This document shows, one piece after another, positions 1-11,176 of a stretch of 64,000 bases of DNA (the first letter of the stretch is position 1; the number at the start of each line of letters is the position of its first letter). The notes beneath the pieces were generated by a model. That model made no database searches and was not told the origin of the DNA. It saw only the letters and a program-made list of their open reading frames with translations. This DNA comes from Aphrocallistes beatrix (Eukaryota > Porifera > Hexactinellida > Sceptrulophora > Aphrocallistidae): positions 2,046,001 through 2,110,000 of the forward strand of contig OY725495.1 in assembly GCA_963281255.1 (NCBI GenBank), read 5' to 3'. The position numbers were made by a program, and so were the translations under genes.

Positions 1-273
1 ATATTTAAAGGGGCCAAACCATTTTGAGGTTCATATAATTGAAAAAATATCAGATAAGTTAGAAAATAATTGATGAATGCGCAGCAAAACCACGAATATC
101 TTTCCGATTTTTAGTACGACTGAGCTTTAGGAGCTCAGTTCTAGAATATCAAAATAAATACCGTCCAACAAGTACGATTAGATGGTAGACTACTCAATAT
201 TCCGATTGAATTAGCATTAAAAAATTTCACCATTTTTTTTTATGTCAGGCGATGTTTTTCGAGGGCGGTATCC
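1..273 (+). repeat. 3' end of a TTAA-flanked element (family TT1)
   Basis: This stretch matches the right-hand end of the copies at 14.5-14.98 kb and 30.4-30.89 kb. It ends in the shared terminus CGAGGGCGGTATCC, followed directly by TTAA at 274-277. The terminus is the inverse of the left terminus GGATAC(A/C)GCC seen at 11754 and 13117, each preceded by TTAA. The element is therefore a terminal-inverted-repeat (TIR) DNA transposon family with a TTAA target site, as in piggyBac or Kolobok. I see no transposase in it. The left part lies outside the window. Confidence 0.65.
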
Positions 274-280
274 TTAAAGA

Positions 281-676
281 GATATCTAAGCATGTATATA
301 TCTTGTAGCTATGCATTTCTTAAGGATTTGTTCGAAGTATTCAGCAAGATATAGTTTCTGAAAGTCAGAATTAGGAGTGTGATTGAGGCCCGCAGAGATT
401 AACAATGTAAAAAGTGGAATTTAGCCCATAAAATTCACAATTTTAAACTTGTTTAAAGTAATGGTTTAACTAATAATTAGTGCTATTTGTAGGTATTGAA
501 CATAAATACAATTATTTTTTCTCAAATTAAAATTTTTTTCTCGGGAAATTTGATTTTTGTAGGGTAATCACTTGAACACTCCTAATTCTGAGTTCACAAC
601 CTATATATTGCTGAATACTTTGAACAAATCCTTAAGAATTGCATAGCTACAAGATATATACATGCTTAGATATTTC
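281..676. repeat. Foldback repeat with ~100-bp arms
   Basis: The arm at 281-381 recurs in inverted orientation at 576-676, for example CTTAAGGATTTGTTCGAAGT on the left and its complement near 620-640. About 195 bp of AT-rich loop separates the arms, which are slightly diverged. No coding capacity is seen. It starts directly at the TTAA end of the preceding repeat, so it may be a separate MITE or part of a longer hairpin. Confidence 0.6.
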
Positions 677-1118
677 TATAACTAAATTAAGCGGTATAGA
701 AGAAAACATTGCTATACCATAGCAAATGTTGTTGGAATTTTGACAAAAACTGAGACAAAGAATGAGTTTGCATTCTAGAAAAGATGCTGGGTAATCACAT
801 GGTATGATAGTGTGACTCAAAACAATGTATATATAGTAAGAACATACATACATGAAGTTATACTGAAATTATAATACTCTTTCTAATTACAATACTACAT
901 TATACTACATTAGGTTAAAGTCTAGTACCAATAATTATGAAACACACTGTAGACGTAAATAAGTGAAATAGTCTCTAAAGTTTACTAATTTGATTTTTTT
1001 TACATTTCATTAGTTTGAGAATCTGCTCTCTCATCACGATGACGTCATAATTAAATAATTTGGTGTATTTTCCTTCCTAAGACTTTATAGCCTTCTAGTG
1101 TTTTTTGAATAGCATTTC
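677..1118. other. No recognisable gene; 5' flank of the Tc1 copy
   Basis: AT-rich sequence without a supported gene. A CRE-like TGACGTCA lies near 1040. The outer ends of the neighbouring Tc1-type element could not be fixed: AATAATTATGA occurs near 929 and again near 2185, but as a direct rather than an inverted repeat. Confidence 0.4.
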
Positions 1119-2093
1119 ATGGCTCAGAGAATAAAGAGAGACCTTGTCCGAACGCTATTAGAGACCAACAAGTTAAGCCCAAAGGAGATCAGTGAGGAGG
1201 CTAGCGTTTCTTTGGCAACGGTTTACAATGTGAAAAATAAACTGAAAGCAGGAGACTCACTTGAACATGCAAAAGGTGGGGGCAGACCTGGGGATAAACA
1301 ACACCGAATCGCTCGTTCTGTTGCTCAATACATCAAACAAGATGATGCTAGGTCAGTTCGCGAAATTGCCTCTGAAATAAACAACAAAGGAGAGCTATCT
1401 GTGTCGAAGGACACCGTACACCGTTGTTTGAGGAGAATGGACTATTCGAAGCCCAAGCCATACACTGTACCGATGTTGTCCAACAAGAACCGGCTTAAGA
1501 GGCTAGATTGGGCTAAAAAGAACAAGAGGAAGATGTGGTCCAGGGCAATATTTGCTGATGAGGCTTCATTTTGGCTTTCTAGGGGAAAAATAAGAATGTG
1601 GACAAAAAGTGGTCAAAAAAAGGCCCAGTATTCAGTGAAGCACTCGGCGAATACGTTTGGGCAGCCTTTTCAACCATGGGAACCTTCCCCTTGTGCGTTT
1701 TCACTCAGAACATGGATACTACTTTGTATCTAAAAATCCTTGAATGGCATTTGTTGCGACAGGCAGAGACATTCCACGAGAAAAGGTGGTACTTGGTTCA
1801 AGACAACGATCCGAAACACACTTCACGTCTTGCCAAGCGATGGATGGATGAAAAATTCCGAACAAACTCTTAAGTCCAAGTCAGAGCCCAGACGTCAATC
1901 CCATCGAAAATATATTTGGCTGGTTGAAATATCAGCTTGCAAGATCACGTCCGAGAACGATTAGCGAACTCAAGGCGAAGTTGGTTAACATTTGGGAGAG
2001 TCTTAGCCCGAAATTTCTTAAGCCTTATTGGAAATCGATGCCAAAAAGATGCCAAATGTTATTAGATAATCAAGGAAACAAAATTAAATATTG
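1119..2093 (+). pseudogene. Tc1-like (DD34E) transposase, two frameshifts
   Basis: A Tc1-family transposase would bind the element's TIRs and cut and paste it. The first part (1119-~1640) carries the N-terminal paired helix-turn-helix region (SPKEISEEASVSLATVYNVK) and the first catalytic Asp (FADEASFW). The reading then moves to another frame from ~1640 to 1870 (AAFSTMGTFPLCVF, VQDNDPKHTS) and to the third frame from 1870 to the TGA at 2091-2093 (SPDVNPIENIFGWL). Counting across the second shift gives 34 residues between Asp and Glu, so it is DD34E. Total length is about 320 codons, near full size. Both shifts look like single-base losses, so the copy is dead but not old. Confidence 0.85.
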
Positions 2094-2203
2094 AACTACT
2101 ACATATATTTCCGAATATTTGGGCATATCGATCACTTTATTTAGTCGAATGGAAGTTGTCGTTATAGTAATTTTTATGATTCTGAATAATTATGAGACTA
2201 TTT

Positions 2204-2470
2204 AAATAGCCCGATTTAGCCTATTCTATAAAGAATTGGTCATTTACAATGAACAAATCGGATACAATATGCATACAATCCTTTAGAAACTCTTCAAATT
2301 CATTCATAAATCGATGATCTAACTTTAGGGATCTAAAAATGATTAAAAAGTACTTTTGGCAAATTTTTGATAAAAAACAAAATTCCCATTGGAAAGGCCA
2401 ACCAAGTTTAGCGTTGCTAAAAATTGTAAATTTATTAGAGGTTTTCGACGCATCCATCATTTAGTTTCTT
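2204..2470. other. No recognisable gene
   Basis: AT-rich spacer between the Tc1 remnant and the reversed TT1 repeat. A 79-codon minus-strand frame (2221-2460) has no recognisable motif and I do not consider it a gene. Confidence 0.3.
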
Positions 2471-3445
2471 ACTTATTTGATATGTTTTAATGTTATGGAC
2501 CCCAATGGAGATGATATTGCACAAAGATATAAAACAATGGCCAATAAAATCCAATCAATTAGTTCTATAATGGAGTTCATTTTTATAATGCTCGGGAAAT
2601 GGCCTGAATGATATCAGAAATTTAGCGATAATTGTATTAGAAATAAAATTCGGATCATTCTTGTAAAAATTTGATCCAGATCCGACCATTTGTTCGTGAG
2701 ATATCGCTAATTAATTGTAAAGTTCGGGCATTCTACCTCTCTATGTTCCTGAAAGAGGCCGATGTCATGTCTTAAAAATTATTGATTTATAATCTAGTAA
2801 AATATTAAATGAATGGATATATGCGAAAGTATATAGGTTACACAAACATATATTTCTCGATTTATCATTCACAATATTTTAATTCAAATTCTATGGAAAA
2901 CTTTAGATATATTAGAAAATGGCGAATCTAATCATGAAATATGTATCTAAATGTGGCTATTATGCAAAATAATCGATACAAATGTCGTTAATAATGTGTA
3001 TAGAAAAGGTGGAGCATTTTTCATAATTATTTTGGAAGTTCTGGCCTTGGATCTCCCCAGATTTAGTCAAAATCTCCCCCATTTAGGGTCCAAAAAGAAA
3101 AATCTCTAAGTAAATATAAGCCCAAATTCTTCCTTCTCACCTCCTGATATACTTTTTATAAGGGTATATATATGATTCATTCATAATAATTGCACCACAG
3201 CCTATGGAATTTTAAGTTTTAGATTTTTGTCTTAGATTTTTGTGATGACATAGCATTTTTCGAAAATCCCAACTTAGAAACTAAAAGTCGTAGACTTTCG
3301 TTCCAACTTCCTAATATACTTTTTAGAACCTATTTATTCATTCTAAACTGATGGATTATACTTCGTAGTGCTAGGAATATGAATTATAATTCACAAGTAT
3401 CTCAAAATATTCGGGTTTGGGGCCTCAAGGAAATTTGTGGATTAT
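2471..3445 (-). repeat. TT1 element fragment, reversed
   Basis: The reverse complement aligns with the interior of TT1 at 12.4-14.7 kb. Shared blocks include GACATCGGCCTCTT, GAACAAATGGTCGGATCTG and the segment CTTGAGGCCCCTAACCCCGA (in reverse near 3420). Neither TIR is present, so it is an internal fragment. It abuts a Helitron-like fragment at ~3450. Confidence 0.65.
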
Positions 3446-3467
3446 CAGTGACTTTTGCTTCATTAAG

Positions 3468-3652
3468 CATCAAAATTAAAATTGACAAATTTGGTGATTT
3501 TTCGTCCGATATCGTTTATAGCAGTAGGACAGATGTATTTATGGGTATTATCTACCTTATAATTGATTAATGTAGCCCCAGGCACCCTAAAGGTTGCCTC
3601 TGGCGGACAGTGTTCACCACCCGCACAGCGCAAGCAAGCGAAGCGCGAGCTT
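3468..3652 (+). mobile_element. Helitron-like element (HLE), 3' fragment
   Basis: This is a diverged 3' third of the HLE family: the block ATCAAAATTAAAATTGACAA, the decayed hairpin region (GGCGGACAGTGTTC) and the terminal run CGCAAGCAAGCGAAGCGCG. The 5' two thirds are missing. The following AT run carries the Tigger-type MITE. Confidence 0.6.
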
Positions 3653-3667
3653 ATATATATACATATA

Positions 3668-3985
3668 CAGTCGAACCTGCTATAACGGCCACTTTATACA
3701 ACGGTTACCTCTTTATAGTGGTCACCAATGAACAGTCCCGTCCGAAATTCCATAATATTGAACCTGTGTATAACGGTCACCTGCTCAACGTGGCCAGCGG
3801 CCACCTGTTTGTAGTCCCTTATATACAGTCGAACCTGCTATAACGGCCACTCTATACAACGGTTACCTCTCTATAGCGGTCACCAATGAACAGTCCCGTC
3901 CGAAATTCCATAATATTGAACCTGTGTATAGCGGTCACCTGCTCAACGTGGCCAGCGGCCACCCGTTTGTAGTCCCTTACTGATC
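3668..3985 (+). repeat. Tandem pair of Tigger/pogo-type MITE ends
   Basis: Two almost identical units of 158 bp start at 3668 and 3826, each with CAGTCGAACCTGCTATAACG after TA. This terminus is typical of pogo/Tigger-derived MITEs. Another copy with both ends lies at 56884-57141. No right-hand TIR follows the second unit, so the pair is a tandem duplication of the left half. Confidence 0.6.
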
Positions 3986-4020
3986 CTCTTGCCATCCCGA
4001 TTAAATTAAACACAAAGGTT

Positions 4021-4784
4021 AGAGCTGTGCCGAATATCCAGCTCTATTCTGGTATCTGACTATATCCAGCCATTTACCGGATATCCGGTTGTGACCAGAC
4101 GCAAAGCAATATCCGGCTGGATATTTATCAAGATAACAAATGTGGTCGGAGAGCCGAATTGATATTTGTAAAATGAAAAGTTTATTTTCTTTCACTAAGA
4201 ATATTATTATATACGTAAGTAATTAAAAGTTAAAGTTTATAGATGTATATACCCCCGAATCCATGCTAATATGTTCTCAAGGGATTTACAATCTGGGTGA
4301 GGTGCTTAACCTACTGATAGTTGCATACTGTGGTGTTTGCGGCATGTGTGTATGCATATGATAGCGTGTTACAGAGAAAAACTCGGCTAACAGTAGACAA
4401 GAAAGATAGCACCTGACTTACCTTTAGGTTAAACGAGATGACATCCTTAGTGTTTTCAGCTCACTAAAGTTCTGCAAGAGTGTAGGCTCAGATTACATTA
4501 CCGAAGCAATGTAATTGATAGTAGATGCAAATGACTTAGAGCGAGGTTAGAACCCGTGACCTAAGTCTTGGTATTCAAACACCCTAACCAGTGCACCATC
4601 CAAGTAGATGATATCTGGTAGAAGAGAGCTGCGTTTTTCTTCAAAACGAACCCTGCAGCACTGAATTGATTTTCACTGTATATTGAGCTTGGTGGAGCCG
4701 ATAAATATTTCATCGCAATCTCTAGCCAGATAACCGGATACCGGATCCGGCCGGAAGAGATTGTCTAATCCGGTACAGCTCTAT
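4021..4784. mobile_element. hAT-type MITE with nested SINE
   Basis: The left end AGAGCTGTGCCGAATATCC and the right end ATCCGGTACAGCTCTAT are inverted copies of each other. Flanks CAAAGGTT (4013-4020) and CAAAGGTA (4785-4792) form an 8-bp target duplication with one mismatch, as expected of hAT. The interior is rich in CCGGATA motifs and has no transposase. A tRNA-derived SINE occupies 4236-4613. Confidence 0.65.
4236..4613 (-). mobile_element. tRNA-derived SINE, copy 1
   Basis: On the minus strand the element starts near 4613 with a tRNA-like head. It has an A-box-like TGGTGCACTGGTTAGGG and a B-box-like GGTTCTAACCTCG about 45 bp downstream, followed by a ~300-bp unrelated body. A second copy with the same layout lies at 25297-25676, and having two copies defines the ends. 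Pol III transcription and LINE-driven retroposition are family inference. Confidence 0.7.
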
Positions 4785-4792
4785 CAAAGGTA

Positions 4793-5552
4793 ATTCAGTC
4801 AAAGAAATGAAATAACTCAAATCGTTATTCAGATAGTGAAGATACTTAAGATACATAGTATTGATAATTTACACTATGTAGAGACAGTTGAAATATTCCA
4901 TATTAAACACCAGAAAAAAATTCAAGGAAGTGTGAACGAGTATCCCATCGATTGCGGGCCAGGTGGTCAGGCCTGGTATAGTTCTAAAAACTAAATTATC
5001 TCATTCAATCCGCAAGTTATTAATTCCTATATAATATTAATACTGTGTTTATTTTCTATATTCTCTTCGAGTTGTCTAAGATTTTGTCACAACTCATTAC
5101 TTTATAGATCGTGATCAAATCCAAGAAAACAGAGAATGTTGAAAATAAAAACGTAAACAACATAGGTCTCAAGTTTGAGTGAGCACAATGCAGGTCACTT
5201 TAGTCACTAGGTACCTTAGTCACCAGGATTATGATTCTGGGAGCCGGACCGTACCCTAGGTTTGATATTAGTATTTTCAATTATTTGCTTATATACTAAG
5301 AATTATTTGCGTTTGAGATGTGAGATACTAGGGGATCCTGGGCCATGTCCCAAGCAATATTTTAAAATTATTTCTCCTGATACGCTATTTCTTGAATTCA
5401 GAAAGTTTTTCGTGGCGAACAATACAAATTTATTAAAATTAATGTACTTTGAGTTATGTTATTTCAGTTAGTTATTTCACTAATCGGAACAAATTCACTA
5501 GTCCGAACGATTTTTCGATGATTTAGCGAGGGAGTACTGTATTTACTGTATA
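4793..5552. other. No recognisable gene
   Basis: AT-rich spacer. The 3' edge (5462-5550) holds short repeats resembling Tigger-type MITE ends (CACTAATCGGAACAAATTC, GAGTACTGTA), too degraded to delimit. Confidence 0.3.
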
Positions 5553-6042
5553 CAAGCGCGCTTCGCTTGCTTGCGCTGCGCGGCTGGCGGACACTTTGTG
5601 TCCGCCAGAGGCTCCTTTCGGTCGCCTGGAGGTGACATTGGCTAATTATAAGGGAGATATCATCTCTAAATATGTCCATCTTAGTGTTAAAACCGATTTC
5701 ACTCAAAAATCACCAAATTTGTCAATTTTAAAATTTTTGATGCGTAATGATGACGTCATAACAGAGTGATGAGTCATCATTTTTTGATGAAAGTCGCATC
5801 ATATGTGAGGTATGTTAGTATACAGATTCTATTAAAATTTCAGCCTTCTATCTCATATAATGGCTGAGTTATGCTCGAATAACTGTGTTGCTTAACTTTT
5901 AAAAATGTGACAATGACGTCATTATTTCCATGATGAGTCGACATTTTGCTCTGAACTCAGAACTTACTGGAGCCACAGCCAAAAGACTCCCACATGCCAA
6001 AGATCAGCCTTCTGCGCCTGGCAGTTTCTTCAATCAATTCGT

Positions 6043-6088
<46 letters not shown>

Positions 6089-6110
6089 AATCGAGTTTTA
6101 ATAGTAAGGA
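5553..6110 (-). mobile_element. Helitron-like element HLE, tandem unit 1 (558 bp)
   Basis: In element orientation (minus strand) it starts TCCTTACTATTAAAACTCG, continues through an (AT)n microsatellite and a conserved body with two TGACGTCA sites, and ends with a perfect GC-rich hairpin (arms GGCGGACAC and GTGTCCGCC around 3 nt) followed by AAGCGAAGCGCGCTTG. Insertion is between A and T with no TIR and no duplication. The 5'-TC start, subterminal hairpin and A/T target fit non-autonomous Helitron or Helentron/HINE elements. The end reads CTTG rather than the canonical CTRR. Confidence 0.7.
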
Positions 6111-6112
6111 TA

Positions 6113-6604
6113 CAAGCGCGCTTCGCTTGCTTGCGCTGCGCGGCTGGCGGACACTTTGTGTCCGCCGGAGGCTCCCTTCGGTCGCCTGGGGTCACATTAG
6201 TTAATTATAAGGGAGATAGCATCTCTAAATATGTTCATCTTAGTGTTAAAATCGATATCACTCGAAAAATCACAAAATTTGTCAATTTTTATAATTTTGA
6301 CGCGTAATGATGACGTCATAACAAAGTGATGAGTCATCATTTTTTGATGAAAGTCGCATCATATGTGAGGTATGTTAGTATACAGATTCTATTAAATTTC
6401 AGCCTTCTATCTCATATAATGGCTGAGTTATGCTCGAATAACTGTGTTGCTTAACTTTTAAAAATGTGACAATGACGTCATAATTCCATGATGAGTCGAC
6501 ATTTTGCTCTGAACTCAGAACTTACTGGAGCCACAGCCAAAAGACTCCCACATGCCAAAAATCAGCCTTCTGCGCCTGGCAGTTTCTTCAATCAATTCGT
6601 TACA

Positions 6605-6636
<32 letters not shown>

Positions 6637-6658
6637 AATCGAGTTTTAATAGTAAGGA
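6113..6658 (-). mobile_element. HLE, tandem unit 2 (546 bp)
   Basis: Nearly identical to unit 1 and in the same orientation. It is separated from units 1 and 3 by exactly the dinucleotide TA, the minimal A|T insertion site. It differs mainly in the length of the (AT)n tract and in a few substitutions. Confidence 0.7.
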
Positions 6659-6660
6659 TA

Positions 6661-7152
6661 CAAGCGCGCTTCGCTTGCTTGCGCTGCGCGGCTGGCGGAC
6701 ACTTTGTGTCCGCCGGAGGATCCCTTCGGTCGCCTGGGGTCACATTAGTTAATTATAAGGGAGATAGCATCTCTAAATATGTTCATCTTAGTGTTAAAAT
6801 CGATATCACTCGAAAAATCACAAAATTTGTCATTTTTTATAATTTTGACGCGTAATGATGACGTCATAACAAAGTGATGAGTCATCATTTTTTGATGAAA
6901 GTCGCATCATATGTGAGGTATGTTAGTACACAGGTTCGATTAAAATTTCAGCCTTCTATCTCCTATAATGGCTGAGTTATGCCCGAATAACTGTGTTGCT
7001 TAACTTTTAAAAATGTGACAATGACGTCATAATTCCATGATGAGTCGACATTTTGCTCTGAACTCAGAACTTACTGGAGCCATAGCCAAAAGACTCCCAC
7101 ATGTCAAAAATCAGCCTTCTGCGCCCGGCAGTTTCTTCAATCAATTCGTTAC

Positions 7153-7189
<37 letters not shown>

Positions 7190-7211
7190 AATCGAGTTTT
7201 AATAGTAAGGA
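6661..7211 (-). mobile_element. HLE, tandem unit 3 (551 bp)
   Basis: Third head-to-tail unit, again preceded by TA. Its 5' terminus (minus strand, TCCTTACTATT) at 7211 abuts unrelated DNA. The three units agree over almost their whole length, which indicates recent amplification. Confidence 0.7.
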
Positions 7212-7213
7212 TA

Positions 7214-7706
7214 TTACATTAATCAACCAAGGATCTGAATTTATAATACAGTCGAAATCGATTTTATTTGTCTAATCGTTTTTATTCTGTCATCAAATCT
7301 GCAATATAAATTGTTTATTCGTGTAATTTCATTATAAAATAATCGTTTATTTTTGTCTATCTTTATTTGTCGCCTAGAAATGAAATCAAATGGAAGAAAA
7401 ACGATTTCAAATATATATTTTCAATTCTCTGTAAAAGAACTTGTCTCAAACAAGCTTCTAGTAAACAATAGTGAGACACATCTACAATTTAAGTATATTC
7501 ACTCTACATTATATAGCGAACCCAAAAGATTGCGTCACATTATATAGCAATAATAATTATAGAAAATATAAAGTGGATACCTTTTCCAGCTGTTCTTTGA
7601 ATCAGATATAGTCTGTGCAAGGCAAAATTCCTTCTTTAGAAAGTACCACCAGAATGCATTTGTAGAAGCGATTATACTAAGAAAGATAAAAGGTAGTGAG
7701 TTTGCA
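7214..7706. other. No recognisable gene
   Basis: AT-rich spacer. A 64-codon plus-strand frame at 7353-7547 has no recognisable motif. I see no repeat shared with other parts of the window. Confidence 0.3.
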
Positions 7707-8400
7707 CGAGGGGTATATACTACTCAATATGCTTTAATCCTGAAGTAGTTGCTTTTGTTTGATTCAAGGCCGTAGCAACCGGTGCGGCTGGTCCGGCCAT
7801 GGCCGTACCACTTTTACGGCCCTTACATCTTAATGATTTTGTATTCAATAAGTGAACCTAAATACCCAATAGTCTACTCCTATTTATATTATAGTTTACT
7901 TGCTAAATTAGCTACTTGATATTTGTTACATTGCAACTGTAAACATGGTCGAGTCTATTCCTGATTTTACAGATGTTCAAGATATAATTTAGGTAATATG
8001 TTGGAATAATTACAACATTTGTCACTAATATTTACAAAAATGAACTATTGTTGCTTGATAAGAACTGCTGATATCGATATTTGAGCCTATAAGGTTCAAA
8101 ATATTTGTGGCGGGCAAGCCCGCAAGACCCCATATGGTTGCTCGCTACGATCGGTCTGATCCACCAAGAATGGCCTTACCACTTTTCATGAGCTTGCTAC
8201 GGCCCTGGTTTGATTGCGTTAAAATTTCTGCTGATTATTCATCCACCTATTCTTATCTTTTGATTCGAGTATCGAGTTCAACAGTCTAAGTCCCTAAATT
8301 TTGCATTAGTGACTTCTATGGAAACACAACCACAATTGTCGAATTGGGATATTTTTGAGTATTTATTTATGCTTTGCAAACGAAATTTAAATGCATCCAT
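7707..8400. mobile_element. Mariner-type MITE, decayed copy split by a hAT MITE
   Basis: The flanks of the nested MITE (ACGAGGGGTATATACTACTC on the left; ATTATTCATCCACCTATTC and onward on the right) align with the left half of the intact copy at 9558-10035. The right TIR is missing. Confidence 0.55.
7765..8207. mobile_element. hAT MITE (443 bp), perfect 8-bp TSD
   Basis: The ends are CAAGGCCGTAGCAACC on the left and, in reverse complement, CAGGGCCGTAGCAAGC on the right. GTTTGATT occurs at 7757-7764 and 8208-8215 as a perfect 8-bp duplication, and the same GTTTGATT is present once in the uninterrupted host copy near 9600. The interior is GC-richer than the surroundings and repeats the GGCCGTACCACTTTT motif. 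No transposase. Confidence 0.8.
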
Positions 8401-8697
8401 AGTAAAAAATATAAAATATTTTTAATATGCAAAACTAATCCTAAATAGAGTTACTAATAGAATTAGCACCTGGAGGTCCAGAAATATTATCAGGCATGCC
8501 AGAAGCAACAGATGTTAACATATTGAGTTTTTCGACGGACTTTGTGAGGTAAAAGGACAAATTCAACTTCTCCACGGTGACTTATGATATCTCTACGTTC
8601 AGGGACGATTGGTGTAGGTAGAGATGTGATTTCACTATCTGAAGAGTTTGAGAATACACATCTGGATAAGAAACGATTTCTCAGTTTTTTCTAGGTG

Positions 8698-8800
8698 GTA
8701 TAGTGGTTTCACTAGGCGGTGGACTGGTCTCTCTTGGCGATGGACTGGTCTCTCTAGGTGTTGGACTGGTTCCTCTAAGGGGTGGACTGGTCTCTCCATT
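8698..8800 (+). repeat. Minisatellite, ~24-bp period
   Basis: Four imperfect units built on GGTGGACTGGTCTCTCTAGG. Low-complexity, not obviously coding. Confidence 0.6.
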
Positions 8801-9164
8801 TGTTATTAGACAATAAACTTCTATCAAAAGTGATTAATATATTATAAAAAGTAATTATAGATATTATTGAATACGTTAACTAAAGTTACAATTCCGTAAA
8901 TTATTTTTGTAATACGTAACTCTGAGCATGCTGGTTTTGATTGAAAATGTTGATAACTGGTCACTAGGGTTGCAAGAATATAATTATGGTGTCGTGGATT
9001 TAATTATCGCTTGACCATTAGGATGGTGTGAGATGCCCCATGGGGAGGCGAATAATTTTAGTAGAAGAAACCCTCTTGTGGAGTTGAAGGTGTGGGGTTA
9101 TTGGCTGTGAATACCCCAAGTGGCGGTTTGTGTAGTATCTGACCGGAGAATTTCCCACGGCTGG

Positions 9165-9266
9165 AGTGTGTACTGCGGCCGGAGTGTGACTGCGGCTGGA
9201 TGTGTCCTGCGGCCGGAGTGTGTCCTGCGGTTGGAGTGCGTCTTGCGGCTGGAGTGCGTCCTGCAC
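9165..9266. repeat. GC-rich 18-bp minisatellite
   Basis: About five units of CTGCGGCCGGAGTGTGTC. Because 18 is a multiple of three, several frames on both strands stay open across it (for example a repeating Q-P-Q-D-A-L on the minus strand). These open frames follow from the repeat and I do not call a gene. Base composition is much richer in GC than the surroundings. Confidence 0.6.
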
Positions 9267-9557
9267 CCGGAGGCAGACGTGCTACGGTCACATTTTCTTA
9301 GTCTCACTGTAATCCCAAATGAAAGGAATTTCAATTACGGTATCAACGCTAGTTACTATTATACTTGGAGTACAGTACAGCGAGCTTCGATTCATCCAAA
9401 ATTCAGATCTCAGATGTATAAATAAATGATCTACGTACATATATCATTCCCGTCTCAAAGTCAAATAATGTACAATCAATTGGTTAGAAATAATATTGAT
9501 ATCTCACATGTGAAGCATTTTTGGACCATGGATAAGAACAATTGGCTGCCTTATTTA

Positions 9558-10035
9558 CGAGGGTCACTCAATATGTTTTGAGCCTGGAGTAGTTGCTTCC
9601 GTTTGATTATGTTGAAAATTTCTAGGATTATTCACCTACCTATTATTATATTTGACTTTGAGTTTTATTTCAATCGGACAAGTTTCTAAAATATTGTAAT
9701 GAAGAAATTGTCTAGGATATTTTGTATTAGCATATATGAAAACACAAACACAAGTGTTGAATTGGGATATCTTTGAACATTTATTTATATATCGCATCAT
9801 TGATAATATTTTTCCATAAAGAGAATAAATAAAATTCCATAGGAAATGGCTTGCAAATGTGTCGGAGTCCACAAGGACACTCCATTATATGTGGCATAAT
9901 ATTTTAGAAACTTGTCCAATCTAACTCAAAGCCAAAGATACAAGTAATAATAGGTAGATGAATAATCTTAGGAATTTTCAACACAATCAAATGGAAGCAA
10001 CTACTCCAGGCTCAAAACTTATCGAGTGACCCTCG
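9558..10035. mobile_element. Mariner-type foldback MITE (478 bp)
   Basis: The left arm CGAGGGTCACTCAATATG and the right arm (reverse complement CGAGGGTCACTCGATAAG) extend as ~150-bp inverted repeats. TA flanks both ends (9556-9557 and 10036-10037). The terminus resembles mariner TIRs. No transposase frame is recognised in the ~180-bp centre. Confidence 0.7.
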
Positions 10036-10037
10036 TA

Positions 10038-11176
10038 GTATAAATATATTGAAGATTAAACTTCAAATCCCTTGTAAATCCTTAAGGACTCCTTTACTAA
10101 CCTTCCTGCAAAAAGAAAATAATTTTGAAAATTTGAAAAAGATTCTTCCTATACAAATAATAGTAGTATACGGTAGCATTAAATATTACCACAGCGTGCA
10201 ATACTTTTAATTTTATAAACATGGTTACCAGAAATGATGCATCTACTATTAGTTATTCTCAACGGTGGTATTCACAATTCGATTTCAAAAAAATACTCAC
10301 CTTCCATAATCTCGAATTTCACTCCCTCCCGGACAGTTGGGGTTTCAAAATTTCAAATCTTATATTTCATTAACCATTGACTTTTGACAATTGAGATGTT
10401 TTAAGTGCAAATATGAATATGTTATTTTATACATTTAATGCATAATTTGTCCCAAAGCATGATAGGATTGAAATGTAAAAGCAAGATTGCACTACGGAAT
10501 TCAGTTTAATTGGCACATTAATAGATAAAGGTCTGTTTGCTCAGGCCATAGAAGTTCATTAACAATCCTTACTAATTTTTCACAATCGTTTCTTTCTAAG
10601 TTTGAACATGGCATGGCTGCAATTCAATCTATACTGACGCACTAACTTGAAAGTATCAAAGTTAGAAACACCATATCTTATGCGATTTTGTCAATAATTG
10701 TATTTTAAAGAACATGAACAGCTGGAAACAAAATAAATCGAAAAAACTACTTCGAATAAAGAATTTCTTCATAACCTGATGAATTAGGTGAAATCGTGCA
10801 TACAGTCATGAACATATACTTACAAGTGGATTAATGTGTTTCCTTTGGAATTTGAATCATGCGAATTGAGAAGTTCTGTATTGAGTATTCTCGCATTCAA
10901 AACCTTCATACAGTTGTAATCGCTTACTTGCTTTATCTCTAAACTAATGTGAAGTAAATCTCAAAGTTGTATTAAAAACTATTTCAATAATTTGAATGCA
11001 CGGCGGACATTTCGTCGTACGGACATTTTGAGAATTTCAAACAATTAATTAAATTAAAACTCAATTTAATTGAATTAGAGATCACCAATGAATATCGTTG
11101 AAAATAATGATTGAGATAACATGAATGAATATGACGTTATTAGTTGAGAGAATTAATTAAAATTGAAAATTGAAAG
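10038..11176. other. No recognisable gene
   Basis: About 1.1 kb of AT-rich DNA with no supported coding region, no inverted repeat and no match to the other repeat families of the window. It is one of the few stretches that may be plain single-copy spacer. Confidence 0.3.

Noticed and set aside
2221-2460. 79-codon minus-strand frame
   Set aside because: No recognisable motif, AT-driven composition, and next to repeat sequence.
4540-4613. Functional tRNA gene
   Set aside because: A- and B-box-like motifs are present, but the sequence does not fold into a full cloverleaf by eye and recurs with a 300-bp body at 25.3 kb, so it is a SINE head.
5553-7211. CRISPR-like or satellite array
   Set aside because: Only three units, each a complete Helitron-like element with both termini, in a eukaryotic context.
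8107-8289. 60-codon plus-strand frame
   Set aside because: It spans the right end of a hAT MITE and its flank, so it is a by-product of the insertion.
9018-9425. Overlapping open frames on both strands at 9.0-9.4 kb as a gene
   Set aside because: They exist because an 18-bp GC-rich minisatellite keeps several frames open; no conserved domain or start context.
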